From the NCBI RefSeq assembly GCF_013044125.1, contig NZ_JABEVC010000096.1, forward strand, positions 1 to 39,739: a DNA stretch of 39,739 nt, read 5' to 3'. The position numbers and the translations under genes were made by a program. Source of the stretch: Acidocella sp. (GTDB lineage Bacteria > Pseudomonadota > Alphaproteobacteria > Acetobacterales > Acetobacteraceae). Shown one piece after another: positions 7,169 through 16,320 of this stretch (positions within the stretch are counted from its first letter, which is position 1; each line of letters opens with the position of its first letter). The notes beneath the pieces are model-generated. The model saw nothing but the letters and a program-made list of their open reading frames with translations, was not told where the DNA came from and searched no databases.

Positions 7169-10100
7169 TTATGAAATTTCCGGCTCGCTCTTGCGTTCGC
7201 GCAGCAGCCAGAGCAGCACGGGGAGTGCCAGCAGGACCATGGGGAATTGGACGAGCAGTCCTGAGATGATGGCGATTGCGAGTGGCTGCTGCATCCCAGC
7301 GCCCTGGCCGAGGTCGAGCGCCAGTGGCAGCAGGGTGAGGATGGCGGCGAGCGTAGTCATGGCGATGGGCCGCAGGCGGTTGACGCTGGCGGCGATCAGC
7401 GCTGCGCGGGTGTCCATATCCTGCGCCAGATGATTGTATTCGCTGACAAAGAAAATCGCCATTTCGGTGGCGATGCCCACGATCATCGTCATGCCCATCA
7501 GCGCGGTGATGTTCAGCTCGATTCCGGTGAGCCACAGCCCGGTGAACACCGCGGTGGTGGAGAGCAGCGAGGTGCCCATGATCGCGAACACCAGCGAGAA
7601 CCGCTCATAGAGAAATAGCAGCAGCGCGAATTCCGCCAGCAATGCGGCGATGAACACGCGCATCAGCCCGGCGAAGGCGATCTGCTGCTGCTTATATAGC
7701 CCGCCCAGCGTGTAGGTGACCCCAGGGCCGAGCACGCCGGGCTTGGCCAGCGCGGTTTTCACATCCGCGATCACGCTGCCGATCCCCCGCCCGCTGATCC
7801 GCCCCGTTACCGCGACGATCTGCTGCAGGTTCTCGCGCGTGATCTCGGGTTGCCCGGCAGCGATGGAAAAACGGGCGATACTGCCAAGCGGCACCAGCTT
7901 GCCGCTGGGGGTGGCAATGGGAATTGCCGCCAGCGCATCGGTGTTCGCCTTGGCGCCGGGGTCGAGCTGCACGCGCACCCCGGTCTGCTGGTTCTGGCCT
8001 TCCAGCGTGGTCACCACGCTGCCGTTCAGCTGCGTATCCAGGCTGGCCGCCACGCTTGCCGGGTCCAGCCCCAGCATCGCCGCCCGCGCCGGGTCAACGT
8101 GGATTTCATACGCATCCCCCGCCGGGACGATGCCGTTTACCACCGAATTCACCCCCGCGATGCGGCCCAGCGCAGCGGCCACGCGCAGCGCCGCCGGCCC
8201 CAGCTGGCTCGGGTCCGCCGCCGCCAATTTCACCTCGATGGGCTGCGGCACCCCGGTCAGATCCCCGATCTCATCGCCCATCAGCTGATGCAAATCGGTA
8301 TCCACGCCGGGAACCTTGGCGGTGATCTGTTCGCCAAGCCGCTGCATCACGGCGTCGATCCCCGGCCGGGTGCCAACCGGGGTCAGCCGCACCACGATAT
8401 CGCCCTGGTTCGGCTCGTTCAGGTCGCCGCCAAACCCGGCCCCGATCCGCGTCGAGAAGCTCTCCACCGCCGGGTCGGCGCGCAAAATACCTTCCACCTG
8501 CGCGATCTCGCGTTGCGTCTCCCCCAGCGAGGTGCCGGGCGCGCTCTGGTAATCCAGAACGAACCCGCCTTCGTCGAGATTGGGCATGAAGCCGGTTTGC
8601 ACATGGTTGAAGGAAAGTGCCCCCACCACCAGCAGCCCCGCCACCGCGCCGCCGAGCAGGGCAGGGTGCCTGAACACCCGGGCCAGCAGCGCGCCATGGG
8701 TGCGCGTCAGCCAGCCGGGCTTGTCCATCTCCGGGTCGTGCCATTTGCTGAAATTGATTAACCGGCTCGCCAGCAGCGGCACCGCGAAGGCGGTGAGCAG
8801 CCAGGAGGCAAACAGCGTGGAGGCCATGGTGATGGAGAGCGCCTTGAAGAACGCCCCGGTCACGCCGGAGAGAAACCCCAGCGGCGCGAACACGATCAAC
8901 GTCGCGGCCGAGGAGCCGGTGAGTGGCGCCAGAAACTCCGCGCCATCGCTCAGAACCCGGTTCGCCACCGGCACCGCCCCCGGCTCATGGTCCGCCGCAT
9001 ATTGCCCGCTGGCACGGCGCGCCAGGTGCTCGATCATCACGATCACATCGTCGATCACCAGCCCGACCGAAGCGGCCAGCCCGCCCAGGGTCATGATGTT
9101 GAAACTCATCCCCAGCAGCGAGAGCACCAGCACCGCCGCCGCCAGCGAGGCCGGCACGATCAATACCGCCAGCAGCGTGATGCTCCAGCTGCGCAGGAAG
9201 AACAGCAGCACCAGCGCCGCCAGCCCTACCCCGATCAGGATCGCATCGCGCACCGAGCTCGCGGCCGCCACCACCAGCGTGCTCTGGTCATACCATTTGC
9301 TTAAGCGCACGCCGGGCGGAATCTGCGGCGCGAACCCCGCCAGCGCCTGCTCCACCGCATGCGCGATTGCGACCGAGTTGCTGCCCGGCTGCTGGAACAG
9401 CAGCACGGTTACCGCCTGTTTGCCGTCCGCCGAGACAGCGAAATACTGCGGTGTCACCCCTGCATGCACACGGGCGACATCCGAGAGCCGCAGCACGCCA
9501 TCCGGCCCGCCGCGCACCACGATATGCTTCACATCGTCCACCGTGTGCAGCGCATTGGCGCTCATCAGCAAATAGAGCAGGTCGTGGTCTTCCACCCTTC
9601 CCACTGATTGCAGCACATTCGCCGCCCCCACCGCCCTGGTCACATCCCCCAGCGTTAAATGAAACGCCGCCAGCAGATGCGGGTTCACATCAACCTCAAC
9701 CTCCGCCGTATCGCCGCCCTGCACCTGCACCCGCGCCATGCCGGGAATGGCCGAGAGCAGCGGCACGATCTGGTATTTCGCGAGGTCGCGCAATTTTACC
9801 TGGCTCACGCCGGGCGAGGTGAGGGCATAGGCCATGAAGGGGAATACCGTCGGGTCCATGCGCAGCACGGTATAGCTGGTGCTGGGCGGCAGGCTGGGCA
9901 GCAACTGCGCTACTGCGGCGTTCACCCCCAGCGTGGCGGCGGTCATATCCGCCCCCCAGCTGAAATCAATGATCATCTGCGCCGCCCCGCGTGAGGTCGT
10001 GGAAGTCACATCCACCACCCCCGGCACTGCGCGCACCGCCTGTTCCATCGGCTGCGTCACCTGCAGCATCATTTGCTGCGCCGGTTGGCTGCCGGTGCTT

Positions 10101-10246
10101 ATATTCACCCGCACGCGCGGAAACGCCGTCTGCGGAAACAGGCTGATCGGCAGCGAGAGCGCGGAGAGGATGCCGCCAAAGGCCAGGGCAGCCGCCGCCA
10201 GCAGCACCGAGCGGCGGTGCCGGTTCAACCAAAGTGCGAATTTCAA
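7169..10246 (-). CDS. RND-family efflux permease
   Basis: This is the inner-membrane proton-driven pump of a tripartite efflux system, 1025 aa, the usual RND length. The N-terminal helix (LNRHRRSVLLAAAALAFGGILSALSLPI) is followed by the first porter domain (FPRVRVNISTGSQPAQQMMLQVTQPMEQAVRAVPGVVDV). TM4 carries GLVIDDVIVMIEH with two adjacent Asp (D399, D400), the proton-relay pair seen in AcrB-type pumps, whereas CzcA-type metal pumps usually show a single Asp there. The second half repeats the layout (GFMPNLDEGGFVLDYQSAPGTSLGETQREI; MTMIVGIATEMAIFFVSEYN). The C-terminus ends in the last helix and a short tail. Its start overlaps the adaptor stop by 4 bases. The substrate is not predictable, but the paired Asp favours organic compounds over metals. 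Confidence 0.93.
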   Translation of the reverse strand: MKFALWLNRHRRSVLLAAAALAFGGILSALSLPISLFPQTAFPRVRVNISTGSQPAQQMMLQVTQPMEQAVRAVPGVVDVTSTTSRGAAQMIIDFSWGADMTAATLGVNAAVAQLLPSLPPSTSYTVLRMDPTVFPFMAYALTSPGVSQVKLRDLAKYQIVPLLSAIPGMARVQVQGGDTAEVEVDVNPHLLAAFHLTLGDVTRAVGAANVLQSVGRVEDHDLLYLLMSANALHTVDDVKHIVVRGGPDGVLRLSDVARVHAGVTPQYFAVSADGKQAVTVLLFQQPGSNSVAIAHAVEQALAGFAPQIPPGVRLSKWYDQSTLVVAAASSVRDAILIGVGLAALVLLFFLRSWSITLLAVLIVPASLAAAVLVLSLLGMSFNIMTLGGLAASVGLVIDDVIVMIEHLARRASGQYAADHEPGAVPVANRVLSDGAEFLAPLTGSSAATLIVFAPLGFLSGVTGAFFKALSITMASTLFASWLLTAFAVPLLASRLINFSKWHDPEMDKPGWLTRTHGALLARVFRHPALLGGAVAGLLVVGALSFNHVQTGFMPNLDEGGFVLDYQSAPGTSLGETQREIAQVEGILRADPAVESFSTRIGAGFGGDLNEPNQGDIVVRLTPVGTRPGIDAVMQRLGEQITAKVPGVDTDLHQLMGDEIGDLTGVPQPIEVKLAAADPSQLGPAALRVAAALGRIAGVNSVVNGIVPAGDAYEIHVDPARAAMLGLDPASVAASLDTQLNGSVVTTLEGQNQQTGVRVQLDPGAKANTDALAAIPIATPSGKLVPLGSIARFSIAAGQPEITRENLQQIVAVTGRISGRGIGSVIADVKTALAKPGVLGPGVTYTLGGLYKQQQIAFAGLMRVFIAALLAEFALLLFLYERFSLVFAIMGTSLLSTTAVFTGLWLTGIELNITALMGMTMIVGIATEMAIFFVSEYNHLAQDMDTRAALIAASVNRLRPIAMTTLAAILTLLPLALDLGQGAGMQQPLAIAIISGLLVQFPMVLLALPVLLWLLRERKSEPEIS

Positions 10247-11304
10247 TTCCCGGCTCCGCTCGCTATCCGCACCGCGGTGCCGTCATCGAGTTGATACGCC
10301 CCAATGGTGACCAGCGGCAGCGCCGCATTCAGCCCCGCCGCCGCCAATACGCTCTGCCCGCCCGCGTTGCCGAGCACCCGCACATCAACCCGGTGCGCGA
10401 TGTTGCGCGCATCGAGCTGAAATACGTAACTCCCTTGCGCATCGCTCTGCACCGCGTCGCGCGGCACCACATAGCCGTTCAGCTGGCCGGTGGTGATCAC
10501 CGCCGCCACCGGCGCGCCCAGCGGCAGCGCGCCGTGCGGGGCAAGCATCACATCCTGCAACCCGCTCTGCGGATTGGGCATCGCCGCCACCAGCGCGACC
10601 TGCCCGTCCACCACCGCGCCGCCATCGTTCAGCAGCGTGATTTTCGCCGTATCGCCGGGGAGGATACTGCCCGCCTGCGCCGGGGTCACACCCGTTACCG
10701 CCACCAGATGGCCGTTCTCGTCCAGCCGCAACAACCCGCTGCCCGCCGGCTGAATACTCCCCGGCGCCACCAGCACGGCGGCAACAACACCCGCGAACGG
10801 CGCCACGATCGTGCGCGTCCGCCCCGCCCCCGCGGCCTGCAACGCCTTAAGCGTGCCACTGGCATCCCCCACGGCCTGCTCGGCCGCCGCCAGATCCGCG
10901 TTCGTCGCCAGATGGCTCGCCAGCAACGCCGCCACATGCGCCCGCGCCGCTTGCGCCGCCGTCAGCGCATCGCGCGCCTTGCGCAGCTCCGCGACCGAGG
11001 GCGCATCCGCCGCCAGCGTTGCCAGCACCTGCCCGGCGGCCACACTTTGCCCCAGGCTCACCGCCACATTGCTGACAACGCCGCTGGCCTGCGTGGAGAG
11101 TGTTTGCTCCGCCCCCGGCCCGGCGGCCACGCTGCCATAGGCCGTCACGGTGGCGGGCAGGCTGCCGGGGGCAAGCTTCATGGTGTTCACCAGCACGCTC
11201 GGCGCCGCCGTTGCTGTGGCCACCGGGGTGGGGGCAAATACCCACCACGCGGCCCCGGCCAGTAACAGCAGGGGCAGGAGCATCCAGGGGCGAACAAACT
11301 TCAT
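10243..11304 (-). CDS. Periplasmic adaptor (membrane fusion protein) of RND efflux system
   Basis: This 353-aa HlyD/AcrA-type adaptor bridges the inner-membrane pump and the outer-membrane channel. An N-terminal membrane anchor (PWMLLPLLLLAGAAWWVFA) is followed by a barrel-sandwich segment (VTAYGSVAAGPGAEQTLSTQASGVVSNVAVSLGQSVAAGQVLATL). A short Ala-rich helical hairpin (about residues 100-150) comes next, and then the second lipoyl half (TIVAPFAGVVAAVLVAPGSIQPAGSGLLRL) and beta-barrel domains. It overlaps its neighbours by 4 bases on each side (11301-11304 and 10243-10246), indicating a translationally coupled operon. The helical hairpin is shorter than in AcrA. Confidence 0.9.
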   Translation of the reverse strand: MKFVRPWMLLPLLLLAGAAWWVFAPTPVATATAAPSVLVNTMKLAPGSLPATVTAYGSVAAGPGAEQTLSTQASGVVSNVAVSLGQSVAAGQVLATLAADAPSVAELRKARDALTAAQAARAHVAALLASHLATNADLAAAEQAVGDASGTLKALQAAGAGRTRTIVAPFAGVVAAVLVAPGSIQPAGSGLLRLDENGHLVAVTGVTPAQAGSILPGDTAKITLLNDGGAVVDGQVALVAAMPNPQSGLQDVMLAPHGALPLGAPVAAVITTGQLNGYVVPRDAVQSDAQGSYVFQLDARNIAHRVDVRVLGNAGGQSVLAAAGLNAALPLVTIGAYQLDDGTAVRIASGAGN

Positions 11305-12656
11305 GCGGCGGGTTCCATCGGCGCGGTGGCGATTGCTGGCAGGCCAACCCCGGTTAAGGTTTCCAGCGAGAGCCGGGCGGTCAATAATTGCACCCGCAGC
11401 GCAATCGCCTCGCGCGCGCGGCTGGTGGCAGCACTCTGCAACCCGGCGGCGCTGGCCGCATCCAGCGCCCCGCTGGCGAACGCGGCCCGCGCTTGCGCCG
11501 CGATTTTCGCCGCGGCTGCGGCCTGGATGTCAGCAGCGGCGCTCTCATTCTGCAACAGCGCGATGCGCGCCAGCAGCGCCCGCGCCCCGGCATCCGCGCT
11601 GGCCAGGCTGGCCTGAAACTGCGCGGCCAACTGTGCCCGCGTGGCGCTTGCCTGCGCGATGGCGCCCCGGTTGCGGTTGAACAGCGGCAGGCTCAGGCTC
11701 ACCTGCGGCCCGGCGCTCCACACATTGCTCGTGTCCCGCCCGCCGGTCGCGCCGATGCTCACGGGCAGAAACTGCGACAATATCGCCCCGCGCAGCTTCG
11801 CATCCGCCTGCTCGTAGCCAAAGCGCAGCGCGATCAAATCCGGCCGCCGCTGCGCCAGTGAGTTGATGGCGTCCTCGACCGCCGCCGGGTTTAGCGGCTG
11901 CACCGGGCTCAGCGCTACCGCCACCTCGGTGCCCGGCTGCAACCCCAGCAACGCGTCCAACTGGTCGCGGTCCTGGTCGCGCGTCTGCACCGCCGTGTTC
12001 AACGCGCCATCCACCGCCGCCAGATCCGCCATGCTGACCGATAGCGCCGCCACGGTGAGGTTATGCGCGGCCACCTGCGCCTGCGTCGCCGCGTTCACCC
12101 GCGCTAGCGCGTCATGGTCCGCCCGCAGCGTGGCCAGGCTTTGCGTATCGCCGTGCAGCATGATGCAAAGCTGCTCAGCCTGGCTGGCCACCTGCCATTC
12201 CTGCCATAATATCTGCGCGTTCACCTGCGCCAGCCCGGCCTTGGCCGCGCGGACATTCACCCGGTAGGTCACCAGTGCCGACACATCCTGGCTCAACCCC
12301 CCGGCCAGCGCCGGCATGCTTCCCGGCCCGCTGAGCAGCGCCGAAAACCCGGCGCTCAGCGAAGGATCCGGCACCAGCCCCGCGCTCAGCAAATCCGCCT
12401 CGCCCACGCCCCGCTGCGCCCGCGCCGCCACCAGATACGGATCGTTCAACACCGCCAGCGCCGCCACATCCGGCAGGCTCAACGCCCCGCCCAGAGGCAC
12501 CGCGCCGCCACCCGGCAACTGGTTGCGCAACCCGGAAACCGAGGCATGCAGAGAATCATGCAGAACAAGCGGCGCAGGATGATAAACCGCGCAGCCGGAG
12601 AGCCCCAGAAACAAGCCCGTTCTCAGGGCGATCCGATAGTATCGCGGCAAGCTCAT
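11301..12656 (-). CDS. Outer-membrane efflux lipoprotein (TolC/OprM-like)
   Basis: This is the outer-membrane channel of the efflux system and the first gene of the three-gene operon (451 aa from the ATG at 12656). The N-terminus MSLPRYYRIALRTGLFLGLSGC has a lipobox (LSGC), so Cys22 is probably lipidated. Two outer-membrane efflux repeats follow (LSLPDVAALAVLNDPYLVAARAQRGVGEADLLSAG and AINSLAQRRPDLIALRFGYEQADAKLRGAILSQFLP). Long Ala-rich helices match the TolC alpha-barrel. The frame stays open upstream to 12809, but those residues are basic and lack family features. Its promoter lies in the 146-base divergent gap with the Hsp70 gene. Confidence 0.88.
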   Translation of the reverse strand: MSLPRYYRIALRTGLFLGLSGCAVYHPAPLVLHDSLHASVSGLRNQLPGGGAVPLGGALSLPDVAALAVLNDPYLVAARAQRGVGEADLLSAGLVPDPSLSAGFSALLSGPGSMPALAGGLSQDVSALVTYRVNVRAAKAGLAQVNAQILWQEWQVASQAEQLCIMLHGDTQSLATLRADHDALARVNAATQAQVAAHNLTVAALSVSMADLAAVDGALNTAVQTRDQDRDQLDALLGLQPGTEVAVALSPVQPLNPAAVEDAINSLAQRRPDLIALRFGYEQADAKLRGAILSQFLPVSIGATGGRDTSNVWSAGPQVSLSLPLFNRNRGAIAQASATRAQLAAQFQASLASADAGARALLARIALLQNESAAADIQAAAAAKIAAQARAAFASGALDAASAAGLQSAATSRAREAIALRVQLLTARLSLETLTGVGLPAIATAPMEPAA

Positions 12657-12802
12657 ATGATCAGTGTGCCTCAAAGTTCCCGCGTACACTAACCCACCCG
12701 CCGCCCCCTTGTCACATATGACGGAACTGTCATCCTGCCTGGCCCTTGCGCCGCCGCGGCGTCTGCGCTTGAAGCCCTTCTCCTTGAACATTGGGCCCCT
12801 GA

Positions 12803-14071
12803 ATGACAAAGCTGATCGGTATTGATTTTGGCACCACCAACAGCGTGGTGGCCGTGCTCTCGCCCGATGGCAGCGTGCAGACCCGGCGCTTCGCCCTTGG
12901 CGCGGCGGAGTTTGACGTGTTCCGCACGGTGCTGTGCTTCTGGAGCGAGCAATCCAAAGGCCGCAGCCACATGCACCATGCCGCTGGGCCGCAGGCCATT
13001 GAGGCCTATCTGGACGACCCGCTCGACAGCCGGCTCATCATGTCGATGAAAACCTATCTTGCCCAGCACAGTTTCACCCAGACCAATATTTTTGGCCGCA
13101 TCTTCACCCTCGAGCAGATGATCGCGCTGTTCCTTCGCGCGCTGCTCGGGACCGGGCATGCCGGCGCGCACATCATCGCCGGCCGGCCCGTGCGCTTCGC
13201 CGGAGACTTCGCCGATGATGATTTCGGTGAGGCCCGCCTGCGCGCCAGCTACGCCGCTGCCGGTTTCCCCGCGATTGACGTGGCGCTTGAACCCCAGGCC
13301 GCCGGCTATCGCTTCACCCGCGGCCTCTCCGCCCCCGCCACCGTGCTGGTGGGCGACTTTGGCGGCGGCACCAGCGATTTTTCGTTGTTGCGCTTCACCT
13401 CCGGCGCCGCGCATCCGGTGGTCTCGCTCAGCCATAGCGGCATCGGCATCGCGGGCGACACCTTCGACTACCGCATTATCGACAACGTGGTCTCCCCGCA
13501 GCTAGGCAAGGGCGGCACTTATAAGGTCATGGGTACGGATTTGCCGGTGCCGGTGGAATATTTCTCCGGCTTCGCGCGCTGGCACCGGCTTTCGCTCATG
13601 CGCACGCCCCGCATCCTGCGCGACATCGAGGAAGTCGCCCGCGCCAGCGCCGACCCCTCGCGCCTGCGCAACCTGATTGCCCTGGTGCGCGATGAAGCCG
13701 GTTATCAGCTCTACCAGACTGTCAGCGCGCTAAAGGCTCAGCTCTCCAAAGCTCCAACGGCGCGGCTACACTTCGCGCATGAAAAACTGGTGATCGACAG
13801 TGAAGTCTCACGCGCTGATTTTGAATCCTGGATCGCCCCGGATGTGCAGCGTCTGGCCGCAACGGTTGATCAGGCGCTGGAGCGCGCGGGGGTTACGGTG
13901 GAGGAGGTCGACCGCGTTTTCCTCACAGGCGGTACATCGTTTGTCCCCGCGGTGCAGCGCATTTTCACCGAGCGCTTCGGCGCGCAGCGTATCTCGGCGG
14001 GGGGAGAATTCGTCTCGGTGGCCGAGGGGCTGGCGTTGATCGGCCGTGACCGGCTGGCCGCCGCGGCCTGA
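12803..14071 (+). CDS. yegD: Hsp70-family protein, YegD-like
   Basis: This 422-aa protein has the actin-like ATPase fold of Hsp70: phosphate-1 motif IGIDFGTTNSVVAV (residues 5-18), EPQAAGY at 163-169, phosphate-2 motif VGDFGGGTSDFSLLRF (183-198), and the adenosine motif DRVFLTGGTSFVPAVQRIF near residue 375. It is too short for a full DnaK peptide-binding domain and ends soon after the ATPase domain, as in the E. coli YegD group, whose precise role is poorly known. No DnaJ or GrpE gene is nearby. It is divergent from the efflux operon and convergent, with only 24 bases between, with the ABC ATPase gene. Confidence 0.88.
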   Translation: MTKLIGIDFGTTNSVVAVLSPDGSVQTRRFALGAAEFDVFRTVLCFWSEQSKGRSHMHHAAGPQAIEAYLDDPLDSRLIMSMKTYLAQHSFTQTNIFGRIFTLEQMIALFLRALLGTGHAGAHIIAGRPVRFAGDFADDDFGEARLRASYAAAGFPAIDVALEPQAAGYRFTRGLSAPATVLVGDFGGGTSDFSLLRFTSGAAHPVVSLSHSGIGIAGDTFDYRIIDNVVSPQLGKGGTYKVMGTDLPVPVEYFSGFARWHRLSLMRTPRILRDIEEVARASADPSRLRNLIALVRDEAGYQLYQTVSALKAQLSKAPTARLHFAHEKLVIDSEVSRADFESWIAPDVQRLAATVDQALERAGVTVEEVDRVFLTGGTSFVPAVQRIFTERFGAQRISAGGEFVSVAEGLALIGRDRLAAAA

Positions 14072-14095
14072 CCTCACCGCCGCGCCAGGCGCGCC

Positions 14096-14824
14096 TTATA
14101 CGACATGTTGCAGGAAATCCCGTAATCTTTCGCTCGGCGGGTTGGTCAGAAGCTCGCCGGGCTTGCCGTCATGCGCGATTTTGCCGCCCTCCATGAACAG
14201 CAGCCGCGTTCCGGCCTTGCGGGCAAATTCGATCTCATGTGTCACGATGACCATGGTCATGCCCTCTTCCGCCAGCGTCTGCATCACCTTCAGCACCTCC
14301 TGGCGCAATTCGGGGTCCAGCGCCGAGGTCGGCTCATCGAACAGCATTAGCTTCGGCCGAATGGCCAGCGCCCGGGCGATGGCGACGCGCTGCTGCTGCC
14401 CGCCGGAGAGCTCGGCGGGATAGTGGTTGGCGCGTTCCGAGAGGCCAACCTTCTCCAACAGGGCCAGCGCCAACTCGCGCGCCTCACGCCGCGTTGCCTT
14501 GCGCACGCGCATCGGGCCGAACATCACATTTTCGAGCGCCGTCATCTGCGGGAACAGATTGAACTGCTGAAACACCATGCCGGCTTCGAGGCGGATATTG
14601 CGGATATCGTTGCGTCCGCCTTTTACACTATATCCGTCGACACGGATGTCGCCGCCCTCGATTGATTCAAGGGCATTGATGCAGCGCAGCAGCGTAGACT
14701 TTCCCGATCCGGACGGGCCGATGACAACCACAACCTCACGGGGCATGATCTCAAGGTTGATGCCGTTGAATATTTTGTGCGGGCCAAAACTTTTCTGGAC
14801 ATTGGAGAATTCCACGATGCTCAT
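14096..14824 (-). CDS. Polar amino acid ABC transporter, ATP-binding protein
   Basis: This 242-aa cytoplasmic ATPase powers the importer encoded with it. Walker A is GPSGSGKST, the ABC signature LSGGQQQRVAIARALAI and Walker B LMLFDEPTSALD. The switch His is in MVIVTHEIEFARKAG. The form GKSTLLRCINALESIEGGDIRVDGYSV places it in the GlnQ/HisP polar amino acid group. The start overlaps the permease stop by 4 bases (ATGA), and it is the last gene of the operon. The exact amino acid is not predictable. Confidence 0.94.
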   Translation of the reverse strand: MSIVEFSNVQKSFGPHKIFNGINLEIMPREVVVVIGPSGSGKSTLLRCINALESIEGGDIRVDGYSVKGGRNDIRNIRLEAGMVFQQFNLFPQMTALENVMFGPMRVRKATRREARELALALLEKVGLSERANHYPAELSGGQQQRVAIARALAIRPKLMLFDEPTSALDPELRQEVLKVMQTLAEEGMTMVIVTHEIEFARKAGTRLLFMEGGKIAHDGKPGELLTNPPSERLRDFLQHVV

Positions 14825-15477
14825 AGGATCGGCATCCTTCTTTCAACATATTGCCAGAACAGGCCAACGGCACTGAGCATCACGAAATAGATCACGGCGA
14901 CAGCCGACCATATTTCGACAGCTCTGAAATTATCAGCGATGATTTCCTGGCCGGTGAAGGTTAGTTCGCTTACGCCGATCACCAGCAGCAGCGAGGTATC
15001 CTTTAGGCTGGTGATGCACTGGTTGCCCAAAGGCGGAATAAGCCGCCGGAATGCCAGAGGCCCCGTGATAAAGACCAGAACCTTCCAGAACGGCAGGCCC
15101 ATCGCCAGCCCGGCTTCGGTTAGCCCCTTAGAGATTGAGAGAAGCGAGCCTCGGACAATCTCGGCGACATAGGCGGAGGAGTTGATGGCAATGGCGATAA
15201 TGCCTGCCGTAACGCCTTGAATCCTGACATGCATAAGAATGGGCAGCGCAAAATAGATGAACATGATCTGCACGATGAGAGGCGTGCCGCGGATAAAGGC
15301 GACATAGACCTGCACCAGGGCATTAACCGGCATCGGCCCGAAAGCGCGCAGCATCCCAAGCAGCATGCCACCCGATATGCCGAGGATCAGTCCGATGGCG
15401 GCTATGAAAACGGTAAGCTCAGCCCCCTGCAATAACTGTGGGAGAGCCGCGATGACAGCAGACCAATCAAAGGACAT
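14821..15477 (-). CDS. Polar amino acid ABC transporter, permease
   Basis: This 218-aa inner-membrane permease of the HisM/GlnP type is probably a homodimer, since only one permease gene is present. The conserved segment AYVAEIVRGSLLSISKGLTEAGLAMGLPFWKVLVFI..PLAFRRLIPPLGNQCITSLKDTSLL contains the EAA loop that docks the ATPase. A GGGGAG site lies about eight bases upstream of the ATG. It is separated from the binding-protein gene by a stable hairpin. Confidence 0.93.
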   Translation of the reverse strand: MSFDWSAVIAALPQLLQGAELTVFIAAIGLILGISGGMLLGMLRAFGPMPVNALVQVYVAFIRGTPLIVQIMFIYFALPILMHVRIQGVTAGIIAIAINSSAYVAEIVRGSLLSISKGLTEAGLAMGLPFWKVLVFITGPLAFRRLIPPLGNQCITSLKDTSLLLVIGVSELTFTGQEIIADNFRAVEIWSAVAVIYFVMLSAVGLFWQYVERRMPIL

Positions 15478-15516
15478 TGGGTCTCTCCCCTGGCGAAAAC
15501 ATTGAAACCGGATCAG

Positions 15517-15544
15517 CCGGGCAGCCGGGTTACCGGCTGTCCGG
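15517..15544 (-). terminator. Intercistronic hairpin between binding-protein and permease genes
   Basis: Arms 15517-15528 and 15533-15544 form a 12-bp stem with one G-T pair and a gtta loop. No T tract follows. Such hairpins between a binding-protein gene and its permease gene usually protect the upstream mRNA or partly stop transcription, giving excess binding protein. Confidence 0.6.
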
Positions 15545-15552
15545 CCAAGGCG

Positions 15553-16320
15553 TTATTTGGGTTCGAACGCGGGCTGCATTCCGAACCATTTGATATATGT
15601 GGCCTTGTAGAATCCGTCAGCCGAAAGCTTCGACAACTCGGCGTTGATCTGCGGCACCAGCGGGCTGCCCTTCGGGAAGGCAATGCCGTAATACTCACCG
15701 CTTTCCATCGGCGGTGTCAGCACCCGCACCAGGCCCTTGCCGGCGGTGTTGGCATAATAGACCACATTCGGCGTGTCGTGAATCACGGCGTCCACGCGCC
15801 CCGCCTGCAAGGCCAGCAAGGCATCGTCAATATTGGGGAAGCTTACCATCTGGGCATTTTTTACATTGGCCTTCACCCAGTCGACTGTCGCCGTTCCGGT
15901 TTTAACGCCGATCTTTTTGCCAGCGAGATCCGCCGGCGAGGTGATCGCCGTGTCGTTCTTGGCGACAACCGCCGTCAGGCCGCTTGCATAATATGGCTCT
16001 GAGAAATCAATCACTTGCGCCCGTGCCGGGGTAATGGTTATGCCCGAAATCGCGACGTCGATGTTTTTGGTCTGCAGCGCCGGGATGATACCGCTGAAAT
16101 CCATCGGTTGCCATTTGAACTTCAAGCCGAGATCGCTGGCGATCTTGGTCCAGAGATCAATGTCAAATCCTTGTGTCTTTCCATTGTTGCTGAATTCAAA
16201 AGGCATAAATGAAACATCTGTGCCGACGGTGAGAACCTTCCCCTCGGCGAAAGAGGCTTTCGCACTACCTGTCAAAGCGAGCGCGGCGGTAAAAATTCCA
16301 AGGAGAAGCCGACGGCGCAT
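15553..16320 (-). CDS. Polar amino acid ABC transporter, periplasmic binding protein
   Basis: This 255-aa secreted binding protein is the first gene of the importer operon. It has a signal peptide (MRRRLLLGIFTAALALTGSAKASFA) and AAGGA about ten bases upstream of the ATG. The mature part follows the SBP_bac_3 pattern: TVGTDVSFMPFEFSNNGKTQGFDIDLWTKIASDLGLKFKWQPMDFSGIIPALQTKNIDVAISGITITPARAQVIDFSEPYY, then IGVKTGTATVDWVK and DAVIHDTPNVVYYA. The FDIDL and SGITITPAR..FSEPYY motifs mark the GlnH-like family. Ligand unknown; glutamine, glutamate or a related polar amino acid is likely. Confidence 0.94.
   Translation of the reverse strand: MRRRLLLGIFTAALALTGSAKASFAEGKVLTVGTDVSFMPFEFSNNGKTQGFDIDLWTKIASDLGLKFKWQPMDFSGIIPALQTKNIDVAISGITITPARAQVIDFSEPYYASGLTAVVAKNDTAITSPADLAGKKIGVKTGTATVDWVKANVKNAQMVSFPNIDDALLALQAGRVDAVIHDTPNVVYYANTAGKGLVRVLTPPMESGEYYGIAFPKGSPLVPQINAELSKLSADGFYKATYIKWFGMQPAFEPK

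Noticed and set aside
10234-11265. Long open frame (343 codons) on the plus strand opposite the efflux adaptor gene
   Set aside because: Arg/His/Pro-rich translation with no motif; the opposite strand carries a clear adaptor protein with operon overlaps.
12657-12809. Upstream extension of the TolC/OprM-like gene
   Set aside because: It would place about 50 basic residues before a clear lipoprotein signal peptide, which would block secretion.
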